A stretch of DNA of 13,295 nucleotides, taken from positions 1 through 13,295 of the forward strand of contig CALKUN010000145.1 of NCBI GenBank assembly GCA_937996675.1, given 5' to 3'. This stretch comes from an uncultured Candidatus Saccharibacteria bacterium (GTDB taxonomy: Bacteria > Patescibacteriota > Saccharimonadia > CAILAD01 > GCA-016700035). Under the pieces are notes generated by a model. It had not been told where the DNA came from. It saw only the letters and a list, made by a program, of their open reading frames with translations, and did not search any database. The translations under genes and the position numbers were made by a program. Below, piece by piece: positions 4,291-10,356 of the stretch. Every line of letters starts with the position of its first letter. Position 1 is the first letter of the stretch.

Positions 4291-6684
4291 TTAGGCGCTA
4301 GGATCTTCGAGGTCAGGTTCCTGGTCGGCCTCGACGGGCTGTACATCGCTTTGCACCGTGGGCTCAGCTTCGGGCTCGTAAGCAGGTAGCAACTCAAAGC
4401 CTAGTATCTTCTCTAGCGCGCTCAGCAGCTTCTCGGCGATAGGTGTTAACGTCGCGTCCTCAACTTGCCCTAGCTGTAAAAGCTCTACGTGTCTTTTTAG
4501 CTCTTTGATGACATCGAGCAGCTCACCCGGCAGATCCTCAACAGCTTTAGGCTTGAAATTTCGGTACAGTCCTTGACCGTGCGCAAAGTCCCTGAGCTCG
4601 ATGAAGTCATCAAACTCCGCTATTTGGCGGTCTTTCAGCGCCTCAATCATGAGCCCTAGCAGGTAACGCCTGGCCCAATCTTGCTCAGGGCTCATTAGCA
4701 CAGCGTGCCGGCCTTGTATCTTGCCATCCTGTTGCCGGATTGGCGGGCGCTGGGGATCAACCGATAGACCAAGTTCGCGCAGCGCGCTTGCGATGCGCCG
4801 ACCATCGCCTGTGCGTAACTTAGTCGGCATCGCATCAATGAGTAGGTCCTGGTCGAGACACTGCCAAGGTTTCTTAAAGATGACCTCCACGGTGTCTAAA
4901 CTGAGCTCCAGGCCGCTCAGCTTGGCTGACTTGAGCTGAGCCCTGACATCATTGTCAAAGTAGCCCCCAGCCTTAAACAGGTACTTTCTGAGAGTCTCTA
5001 CGATAGCGTCGCCTGAGAAGTTGCGCTTCCCGCCTTCCAGCTCCCAGAGCTCAGCGTCATCCTGTCCAGTCCACCAGCGCGCCCAGATCGGCACCTTCTC
5101 TTTGGCATCGCGCGCATTCTTCCCGAATTTATAGAGGTTGACCGCCTCAGCCCATATCTGCTCACGATCGCGGTAGATCGCTGCCTTGTCCACATTCCAG
5201 ACTCTCACCGGCCAGTTGCGGCGTTGGTTCTTGCCATTCAGGTAGCCGCAATCGTCGCCAGGGTTGACCGTGCCCATGAACACGCAGTGACGCGGATAAT
5301 CCGCGGTCTCGTGGCCGTAGGAGCGACGGTAGGAGTCCACTGCTGAGCTGATATAAGCCTTCACTTTATCTTGGTCTTGCTTCGAGAAGCTCGATATCTC
5401 GGCAAACTCGTACACCCAGACACCGTTGAGCTGCTGGTACTTGTCCTTGCTCGACCAGTCGATCATCGTGTCTCTGAACACGTTATCCACGATGTTTGTC
5501 AGAATCTTAGTTCCGTCCGACTTACCGTCGCCGCCCGGCCCCTCAAGGATGAGCACGGTGTCAACCTTGCACCCCGGGTCGAATGCTCGGGCAACGGCCC
5601 CCATGAGCCAGTAGCGCCCGACGAGGCGCACGTACTTGCCGAGGTTCCCATCGTTGCAGCACCCGAAATAGGTAGCGAGCCAACCAGGCGCGGGGTTGTC
5701 ATGTGAGCCGATGCGGGGCACGCCGTCCCACTTGAGCGTCTTTAGCTTGTCCCTCACCTTGTGCACCGTGCAGCGGCGGGCCACTGCACGAGCGGCAGCG
5801 CCAACAGTCGGGGCAGGCAGGATAAGATCCCACTGACTGCCGGCAAGCCAGGTAGCGGCCTCTACCTCGTCGGTCTCTTGCCACTCTCGCGGGAACTTAC
5901 TGTCCCTCGGAGACCAAGGCAGGGGCGCGCGTGCCCATATCTTCTGGTCGAGCTCGTCGAACCGGAGCGTGTTTTGAAACAGGGGGTCCGACTCAAACAC
6001 GACGACAGCGTTTGAGACGTGTCGGGCTTTATCCTTATTTTGGAGCCGAAAGACCTCATGTATTGATTTGTAAGTGCGCTCAAGGTCTAGCGCCTCGCCC
6101 TCACGGTGCACAATCTCCTCGGTCGGGTCCATGTCGAGCTCGGGATCTAGGAACGGTGTGAGCGTCGGGATCACTTCACCCGTACCATAGAGGCCGGACC
6201 TGCCTAGGATGAGGCCGGCTACCTCTTTCATCATCTCCTGTGTGTGCTCGTTGTGCAGCTCGGCATACACAAGGTGCTCATCCCACTCTTCCTCACCGGG
6301 AGGACACCAGCGCAGTCCTTGGATCGGGAACGCGATCCACTTGTGCACGTCCGAGCCCACGTAGGCTATGGGAGTGACGCTCAAGGTTTCACTCAGCATC
6401 TGGGGGCCGACCTCAGCGATTATGAGCATGAGGACGTACTTACCCACTGGCTCAGGATGAGGCAAAGTTGGCTGCATCCGCGTAGAGTGTGCCAACCTAT
6501 CCATCGTGTAGTCAACCAAGGGCCGGAGCTGGATGCAGCCAGGGAGATCACCTTTCTGTGGTGACTGTCGGTTGGGCGAGATATCTGGTTGCCCGCCGGG
6601 GAGGGTGCGGTTACGAGCAGGTGGAGTGCGACTTGCGGATTTGTTGACAGACATATTGCGCGATGGTAGCTTTGAATTGGACAT
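4291..6684 (-). CDS. VapE-family (virulence-associated protein E) replicative helicase
   Basis: Residue numbers use ATG 6684, preferred because GGAG lies 5 nt upstream; ATG 6750 would add 22 residues but would place a stable hairpin inside the coding sequence. The core is a VapE-type P-loop ATPase related to SF3 helicases: 'LMGAVARAFDPGCKVD' then Walker A G-P-G-G-D-G-K-S at 382-389, Walker B-like 'WVYEFAE' near 423, 'DKVKAYIS' and 'D-x-YRRSYG' after it, sensor 'GTVN' with N474, and an arginine pair near 488. These match the family in order and spacing. Family members unwind DNA for phage, plasmid and island replication, usually with a primase fused or encoded beside them; here the primase is a separate plus-strand gene at 8627. 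The N-terminal 350 residues are poorly conserved, and the tail (about 30 residues) is acidic. The gene reads toward the iteron-rich candidate origin. Confidence 0.85.
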   Translation of the reverse strand: MSNSKLPSRNMSVNKSASRTPPARNRTLPGGQPDISPNRQSPQKGDLPGCIQLRPLVDYTMDRLAHSTRMQPTLPHPEPVGKYVLMLIIAEVGPQMLSETLSVTPIAYVGSDVHKWIAFPIQGLRWCPPGEEEWDEHLVYAELHNEHTQEMMKEVAGLILGRSGLYGTGEVIPTLTPFLDPELDMDPTEEIVHREGEALDLERTYKSIHEVFRLQNKDKARHVSNAVVVFESDPLFQNTLRFDELDQKIWARAPLPWSPRDSKFPREWQETDEVEAATWLAGSQWDLILPAPTVGAAARAVARRCTVHKVRDKLKTLKWDGVPRIGSHDNPAPGWLATYFGCCNDGNLGKYVRLVGRYWLMGAVARAFDPGCKVDTVLILEGPGGDGKSDGTKILTNIVDNVFRDTMIDWSSKDKYQQLNGVWVYEFAEISSFSKQDQDKVKAYISSAVDSYRRSYGHETADYPRHCVFMGTVNPGDDCGYLNGKNQRRNWPVRVWNVDKAAIYRDREQIWAEAVNLYKFGKNARDAKEKVPIWARWWTGQDDAELWELEGGKRNFSGDAIVETLRKYLFKAGGYFDNDVRAQLKSAKLSGLELSLDTVEVIFKKPWQCLDQDLLIDAMPTKLRTGDGRRIASALRELGLSVDPQRPPIRQQDGKIQGRHAVLMSPEQDWARRYLLGLMIEALKDRQIAEFDDFIELRDFAHGQGLYRNFKPKAVEDLPGELLDVIKELKRHVELLQLGQVEDATLTPIAEKLLSALEKILGFELLPAYEPEAEPTVQSDVQPVEADQEPDLEDPSA
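4347..4355 (-). repeat. Interspersed repeat family 2, copy 3
   Basis: Exact CGCTTTGCA inside the helicase gene. The longer TGTACATCGCTTTGCA (4340-4355) is identical to 9583-9598. Confidence 0.65.
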
Positions 6685-6702
6685 TGGGACTCCGGTTGGT
6701 TC

Positions 6703-6735
6703 AAGGCCAGCGCCGTTGTAGCGGTTGCTGGCCTT
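6703..6735 (-). promoter_or_regulatory. Leader hairpin upstream of the VapE gene
   Basis: AAGGCCAGC and GCTGGCCTT form a perfect 9-bp stem, with a further CCG/CGG in the loop. On the minus strand it ends 18 nt before the ATG at 6684, just upstream of the GGAG. A possible minus-strand promoter (TAGCAC, 17 bp, CAAAAT) lies upstream but is weak. The hairpin may tune translation or end early transcripts. Confidence 0.45.
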
Positions 6736-6741
6736 TCTATT

Positions 6742-6771
6742 TTGGCACATCTGGGAGCGAGGTGCTAGCCT
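6742..6771 (+). promoter_or_regulatory. Divergent promoter for the 84-aa gene
   Basis: -35 TTGGCA (6742-6747), 18-bp spacer, extended -10 TGC-TAGCCT (box 6766-6771). An ATG lies 6 nt downstream at 6778, but its frame ends after 8 codons (M-V-Y-R-C-R-V-D); the gene itself starts at 6789. Confidence 0.5.
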
Positions 6772-6788
6772 GTCAGGATGGTGTACAG

Positions 6789-7043
6789 ATGCCGCGTAGA
6801 CTAGGCCCAGACTCTCGCAACCTGACCCGCAACATCCTCCGGGCTATCCGCGGCGGACGCACCTTCCACGATTGGCCGGCGTTCGACGCTGCTGTGGAGG
6901 GGCTGGTGCGTCGAGGGCTCATCTGTCACGACGGCGTTGAGCCACCGGCATTGACGCTGGAGGGAGTGATCTTGCTCGATTCTATTTACCCTGCGTGGAA
7001 GAGTGCAAAGCGTTTGTCGTCGGTGGTAGGTCGTAGGTCGTAG
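6789..7043 (+). CDS. Small winged-helix-like protein (84 aa)
   Basis: The start is placed at ATG 6789, downstream of a plausible promoter, with AGGA about 10 nt before it; a longer frame from 6663 would overlap the VapE leader. The sequence 'NLTRNILRAIRGG' then 'WPAFDAAVEGLVRRGLI' then 'ALTLEGVILLDSI' has the helix, recognition-helix and wing order of small winged-helix proteins that end in 'L-T-x-x-G'. A basic tail follows. DNA binding is likely but no specific family is recognised. It is divergent from the helicase gene, so it could regulate it; this is inference. It converges with the next minus-strand gene across an 8-bp gap. Confidence 0.6.
   Translation: MPRRLGPDSRNLTRNILRAIRGGRTFHDWPAFDAAVEGLVRRGLICHDGVEPPALTLEGVILLDSIYPAWKSAKRLSSVVGRRS
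7004..7012 (+). repeat. Interspersed repeat family 2, copy 4
   Basis: Exact TGCAAAGCG in the 3' end of the winged-helix gene, within AGTGCAAAGCGTTTGT. Confidence 0.6.
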
Positions 7044-7047
7044 TGCG

Positions 7048-7061
7048 GTTGCTAGCGCAAC
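7048..7061. terminator. Small hairpin at convergent gene ends
   Basis: GTTGC-TAGC-GCAAC forms a 5-bp stem over the convergent junction and includes the stop codon of the minus-strand gene. There is no T-run, so a terminator role is weakly supported. Confidence 0.25.
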
Positions 7062-8254
7062 ATCGCCAGCACTTCCCTCGCCGCCTCTACAATGACCAGG
7101 GCGACGCACTCACTCTGCACCCTACCCCTCATAGTGGCGGGCGCTAAAATGAGCAGTCCATCACTCAACGCTCTAGCTGCAACGGTGGGCCATGTTATGG
7201 GGGCTGTGGGGCAGGCGCGAAGGGCTTGGGTGTATGCAGGCGCGAAGTGGGGGCTGTCGTCAGCGAGCGCCCAGAGCGCGGTGGTAGGCGGGTGGTCCGC
7301 AGTATCGACCGTGGCGCGCTCTCTGAGGTGCCGGGGAAGCGGTGCGTCGGCTGTCGCGAAGTGGATCGGGAAGGGAGGGTTGGCGATGGTGTGGCAAGGC
7401 TGCTCGACCCCACCCACAAGCGAACGCTGAGAGCCCGGCCACACATGTCCCACCGCTGCACTCCCATCCATCGCGCCTTGCTCACTACCCCGACTACCCC
7501 TGCTCGGCTTCCCGTTTCTCTTCGGTGCGCTCCCTACAGTCTCAGCCTCATAGTCGAGCACGCCTTTGGTGAGGCGAAGCAGCCGGTTGACTTCCTCCAG
7601 CACTTTCTGGTTGACAGCCTGGCGAAGGTATGCGTGAAACGCTGTGAAGTCGTTTCGGGGTTTGCCTGAGCCGCCGCACGCGCCGCACTGCCAGGTAGCG
7701 CCGCGCAGGGAGTCGCGCAGGTTGCCACGGCCGGCGCAAGTAGGGCAGGGTAGCGGCCATCGTCGGCAGCACTCCACTAATGCCTCGGTAGCAGCCAGGT
7801 CCGCGTCCTGAAGATCGCCGACGTACCGTCGAGCGGCGAAGGTGCCTGAAGCGGAGTTCATCACTCGTCGCCAGGTCTCCCTGCCCTCATGCAGGGAGAA
7901 GGCGTAGTAGGAGGCGACTACCTTCTGCTGGTCAGCGGTGAGGCGTTCGTGCCGGGTCGGCTGATTGTCTGGCGTCCTACGAGGGAGAGCGCGCACGTAT
8001 GCGTCCGTGAAGGGGAATTGTACGGCGGGCTTGCGCGGTGGTAGGCGGGGGGTGGTGATATGGGGGCGCAGTCGTGTCTGGCCGATGTGGGGCGCGACGG
8101 ATGTGGTGCGTGCGTTAGGGGCAGGCGCGGTTGCTGCGCCGGGGGTGTTGGGCTGTGCGTGCGCAGGGGCGCACATGACAGAACGGTCGAGGTCGTCGTG
8201 CATGAGCTGAATATACATGCGACGTATGGTAGCGTCAAATATGGTAGGTGCCAT
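7052..8254 (-). CDS. Sigma-region-2-like protein with inserted DnaJ-type zinc finger (400 aa)
   Basis: Residues about 20-80 are Pro/Ala rich and probably disordered. Residues 145-166 ('YVGDLQDADLAATEALVECCRRW') and 201-226 ('DFTAFHAYLRQAVNQKVLEEVNRLLR') resemble the two main helices of sigma-70 region 2, followed by 'LDYEAET' much as sigma factors continue with 'SLD-x-E'. Between the helices sits a 34-residue insert with two DnaJ-type CxxCxGxG repeats: CPTCAGRG (170-177) and CGACGGSG (190-197), giving four zinc-binding cysteines. No convincing region 4 is seen in the C-terminal 170 residues. The start at 8254 lacks a ribosome site but has TAATGA 6 nt upstream, suggesting leaderless expression. 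The zinc site is secure from sequence; the sigma-like fold is an inference, and another phage regulator fold is possible. Confidence 0.6.
   Translation of the reverse strand: MAPTIFDATIRRMYIQLMHDDLDRSVMCAPAHAQPNTPGAATAPAPNARTTSVAPHIGQTRLRPHITTPRLPPRKPAVQFPFTDAYVRALPRRTPDNQPTRHERLTADQQKVVASYYAFSLHEGRETWRRVMNSASGTFAARRYVGDLQDADLAATEALVECCRRWPLPCPTCAGRGNLRDSLRGATWQCGACGGSGKPRNDFTAFHAYLRQAVNQKVLEEVNRLLRLTKGVLDYEAETVGSAPKRNGKPSRGSRGSEQGAMDGSAAVGHVWPGSQRSLVGGVEQPCHTIANPPFPIHFATADAPLPRHLRERATVDTADHPPTTALWALADDSPHFAPAYTQALRACPTAPITWPTVAARALSDGLLILAPATMRGRVQSECVALVIVEAAREVLAMLR
7182..7196 (+). repeat. Interspersed repeat family 1, copy 5
   Basis: ACGGTGGGCCATGTT, lying antisense within the minus-strand 400-aa gene; one mismatch at the second-outermost base region only. 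Confidence 0.85.
7442..7456 (-). repeat. Interspersed repeat family 1, copy 6
   Basis: Reverse complement GCGGTGGGACATGTG, one core mismatch; sense to the 400-aa gene, where it encodes A-V-G-H-V as in copy 1. Confidence 0.75.
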
Positions 8255-8296
8255 ATATGGTCATTATTGGGCAATGCAGAGCGTTTTGCAGACTGG

Positions 8297-8324
8297 TTGC
8301 ACTCTCGATGATCAGTGCTAGCTT
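8297..8324 (+). promoter_or_regulatory. Leaderless promoter of the zinc-ribbon/primase unit
   Basis: -35 TTGCAC (8297-8302), 16-bp spacer, extended -10 TGC-TAGCTT (box 8319-8324), then 6 nt to ATG 8331. The same geometry appears before the small genes at 10249 and 11243. Confidence 0.65.
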
Positions 8325-8330
8325 TCTATC

Positions 8331-8630
8331 ATGCAGAAGCTCACAAAGATCCTTCCTCATTTGGAAGCCGAGTGGAACGACCCTTTGACCGTCGCTGAAG
8401 CGTTGGCCGTCAAAGGAGTACGATACAGGGCTTATTGGAAGTGTAAGAAGTGTGGTTATGAATGGTTTCAATCCATACAGGCACGTAAGTATTACAATTG
8501 TGCAATGTGCGCTGGCAACTTAACAAATGCGCTTAACCATCCTGAAATTTCGCTTATAGCCCAAATCATAGGGGTCGATCGGGCTAATGCCTGGGAAGTA
8601 AGACGTAGCGCAAAGAAGCCGGGGCTATGA
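8331..8630 (+). CDS. Zinc-ribbon protein, DUF4379-like (99 aa)
   Basis: 'LEAEWND' near the start, then 'YWKCKKCGYEWFQSIQARKYYNCAMCAG' features with C38-x-x-C41 and C57-x-x-C60, match the pattern of the 'probable zinc-ribbon' family: 'aEW', 'WKC-x-x-CG-x-x-W-x-x-x-I-x-x-R', then 'C-P-x-C'. That family often occurs in tandem repeats in larger, frequently nuclease-associated proteins; here there is one copy followed by a helical tail (residues about 64-95). A nucleic-acid-binding role is likely. It is predicted leaderless. Its stop overlaps the primase start (ATGA, 8627-8630), and its base composition is noticeably more AT-rich than the primase, as for the two other small genes in this run. Confidence 0.75.
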   Translation: MQKLTKILPHLEAEWNDPLTVAEALAVKGVRYRAYWKCKKCGYEWFQSIQARKYYNCAMCAGNLTNALNHPEISLIAQIIGVDRANAWEVRRSAKKPGL

Positions 8631-10246
8631 CCCCCCTCGACAGCCTATCCCAACAAGCCTTCACCCGTGGCCGGCAATGCTTCCTAGCCCTCCGCAGCAG
8701 CCATCATATGCACGCCTTCGCGGAGGTGCCTACGCTCAAGTTCGCCGCTGGGGTTGGCATCAATTGTCGCCCGAAACCTGGCCAGTCCCGAGACGGCGTG
8801 CCCCAGGCTCAAGAGTGCTCATGGTCTGACTTCGCCGAGGGTGTGAAGCGCTACGCCTCGACGGTGGTAGGACCTACGCAAGCCGACAAGCGCTTCAACA
8901 GTGCATATGTGCTCGCCGGCTCGCTGGCGACGGTGCGCCAAGCGGCGGGCCATGTTATAGGCGTGCCTGGACGTGACACCGCCAGCCGGGATGACTCCGC
9001 CCTCTCAACCGTCACCATGCTCGTGCTCGACTGTGACCAACCAGCTTCCCCGCTCGCACTGTGCGCGGCGCTCAACGCACTGCACCTTGCCTACTGCGTC
9101 GCCCCTACTTGGTCGGCTACCGTCGAGCGGCCTAAGTGGCGACTGTTCTTGCAGGTAGCTCCCCTGCCCGCAGTAGGCACCACCAAGGGTAGGGCTGAGG
9201 CGCGGCTGAGGTACGCCTGGCTTGCGGGCCTGCTCGCCGAGATGGGAGGGCTACCTGTTGAGTGTGGTGTGTGCAAGGGCAATATGCAGGCTGAGATTCC
9301 CTCTACTCATGGCCCACCGCAGAACAAAGGAGAGCCAGCTTACAAGTGCAAAGCCTGTCGTGGTTCCGGCCTGTTTACTTTCGACCTGAGCTGCTGGAAC
9401 TACTCCCGGCTGCACTTCCTCGGGGGGCTCCGCACTGCCGATCAAAGCCTTATCGGGCGTGCCGTAGTCTGGGGCAAGGGCTTCGCGGTCAACAGTGAGG
9501 CGTGGCTAGAGGGCTCGGGCTGGAGCGCGTTTTGGTTGGCTGCAGTCGCGGAGTTGGGTCTAGATAAGCCGCAACCTGTGGGTGTACATCGCTTTGCATC
9601 TCTGAAGGGCGAGCACAGCAGTGCTGACGATGAGTACCACCCCGATCCTATTGTCGCTCAGGCCATGTCTACCTGTAAAACAGGGCTCCTAGAGCGCGTC
9701 CGTCGAGCACTCGCCTACCTCAGCTCCCCGACCTTTCCCGCTGCTGTCGTGGGCCAGGGTGGCGACTCCGCGGTCATGCGCGCCTGCTCAGTTGTGGTGT
9801 CAGGGTTCCTCGTCCCAACCGACTTCGCTGGCGTTAATTGGGCGCGTAGGATCATGGACTGCGCCTATCAGCCCCGCTGCAGCCGGGGATGGAAGGATGA
9901 CTGGATTGATCGCAAGCTCTCCCAAGTACGGGCTGTAGCGGGGCGCGAGCTGGGCGCTTTGCTTGTGGGCGGTGGTCAGGCGCAGCGGGAGCGATTCTAC
10001 CTGTCGCGCGTATGCACTCGGTGCTGCGGGAAGGGTTCTACAACGCGCGGGCAGTGCGGCCTATGCAAGGGTGAGGGGAGCGCCGCAGAAAGGGCCTACA
10101 GCGCAAAGGGAGAGCTTCTGGGGTGCGTGGGTGAGGAGCTGGAGCTATGGGTCGAGGCTGCCCGTAGCTGTGGGGTGGCGGGGTTTGATCCTAGACAGCC
10201 GCCGACAAATTGGATTGCGCGACCTTTGATTGGTGCTAGGGTTTGA
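8627..10246 (+). CDS. AEP-type primase with PriCT-like domain and DnaJ-like zinc fingers (539 aa)
   Basis: Three lines of evidence point to an archaeo-eukaryotic primase of the phage/plasmid kind. 'LVLDCDQ' (132-138) supplies the catalytic D-x-D at 135 and 137; 'APTWSATVERPKWRLFLQVAPLP' features (159-181) match the usual 'T-S-x-S ... R-x-R' motif region; and residues about 358-435 ('ALAYLSS', 'PAAVVGQGGDSAVMRA', 'GFLVP', 'RCSRGWKDDWIDRKLSQV') match the primase C-terminal domain typically reading 'A-x-x-G-Q-G-G-H ... C-x-P-P-W ... L-x-x-K'. A zinc finger (C213/C216, C241/C244, ending CRGSG) sits inside the catalytic region, and a second (C463, C466, C477, C480) near the end has CxxCxGxG repeats. 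It should make primers for the VapE helicase, which is on the other strand. Start ATG 8627 overlaps the zinc-ribbon stop. Confidence 0.8.
   Translation: MTPLDSLSQQAFTRGRQCFLALRSSHHMHAFAEVPTLKFAAGVGINCRPKPGQSRDGVPQAQECSWSDFAEGVKRYASTVVGPTQADKRFNSAYVLAGSLATVRQAAGHVIGVPGRDTASRDDSALSTVTMLVLDCDQPASPLALCAALNALHLAYCVAPTWSATVERPKWRLFLQVAPLPAVGTTKGRAEARLRYAWLAGLLAEMGGLPVECGVCKGNMQAEIPSTHGPPQNKGEPAYKCKACRGSGLFTFDLSCWNYSRLHFLGGLRTADQSLIGRAVVWGKGFAVNSEAWLEGSGWSAFWLAAVAELGLDKPQPVGVHRFASLKGEHSSADDEYHPDPIVAQAMSTCKTGLLERVRRALAYLSSPTFPAAVVGQGGDSAVMRACSVVVSGFLVPTDFAGVNWARRIMDCAYQPRCSRGWKDDWIDRKLSQVRAVAGRELGALLVGGGQAQRERFYLSRVCTRCCGKGSTTRGQCGLCKGEGSAAERAYSAKGELLGCVGEELELWVEAARSCGVAGFDPRQPPTNWIARPLIGARV
8942..8956 (+). 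repeat. Interspersed repeat family 1, copy 7
   Basis: GCGGCGGGCCATGTT followed by ATAGG, one core mismatch, inside the primase gene near residues 105-110. Confidence 0.75.
9306..9320 (-). repeat. Interspersed repeat family 1, copy 8
   Basis: Reverse complement GCGGTGGGCCATG is exact over 13 bp (9308-9320), antisense within the primase zinc-finger linker. Confidence 0.8.
9590..9598 (-). repeat. Interspersed repeat family 2, copy 5
   Basis: Exact CGCTTTGCA inside the primase gene, part of the 16-bp word TGTACATCGCTTTGCA shared with 4340-4355. Confidence 0.65.
10215..10242 (+). promoter_or_regulatory. Leaderless promoter inside the primase 3' end
   Basis: -35 TTGCGC (10215-10220), 16-bp spacer, extended -10 TGC-TAGGGT (box 10237-10242), 6 nt, ATG 10249. 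Its -10 is part of the 21-bp duplicated junction. Confidence 0.55.
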
Positions 10247-10251
10247 GGATG
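10231..10251 (+). repeat. 21-bp junction duplicate, copy A
   Basis: Twenty-one bases, including GGTGCTAGGGTTTGAGGATG, are identical to 11225-11245. The repeat spans the codons for the final G-A-R-V of the upstream gene, its TGA, and the ATG of the next small gene. Confidence 0.85.
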
Positions 10252-10356
10252 TGTCACCGATGCTCAGCCGTTGAGGCTAATCAATATGTAGGCGGCGGAA
10301 TGTGGCTTTGTTTTAAGTGTTGGCTTGCTCTAGTTACTAATCGTGTTAGCAAGTGA
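10249..10356 (+). CDS. Micro-protein with two CxxC pairs (35 aa)
   Basis: A very small gene: ATG 10249 to TGA 10356, with C2-H-R-C5 and C21-F-K-C24 separated by 15 residues, a complete four-cysteine zinc-binding pattern in 35 residues. It has no ribosome site but lies 6 nt after a -10 box, and its stop overlaps the methyltransferase GTG start (GTGA at 10353-10356). By hand count it is about 45% GC, below its neighbours. The cysteine spacing, promoter placement and overlap together argue it is translated; function unknown, perhaps a DNA-binding or regulatory micro-protein. Confidence 0.55.
   Translation: MCHRCSAVEANQYVGGGMWLCFKCWLALVTNRVSK

Noticed and set aside
4267..4325. tRNA-like stretch (GGGGCTGGCGGCTCAGTCGGTAG)
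   Set aside because: It looks like a tRNA 5' half with a D-arm, but no TTCGA-type T-loop or pairing 3' acceptor strand follows, and it overlaps the end of the VapE gene.
5371..5706. 111-codon plus-strand frame
   Set aside because: Shadow of the well-conserved VapE ATPase core on the opposite strand.
6685..6750. Longer VapE N-terminus from ATG 6750
   Set aside because: It has no ribosome site and would encode the two arms of a 9-bp hairpin; ATG 6684 has GGAG at good spacing.
7226..7669. 147-codon plus-strand frame
   Set aside because: Antisense to the 400-aa gene, which has zinc motifs and better codon use; this frame shows no recognisable domain.
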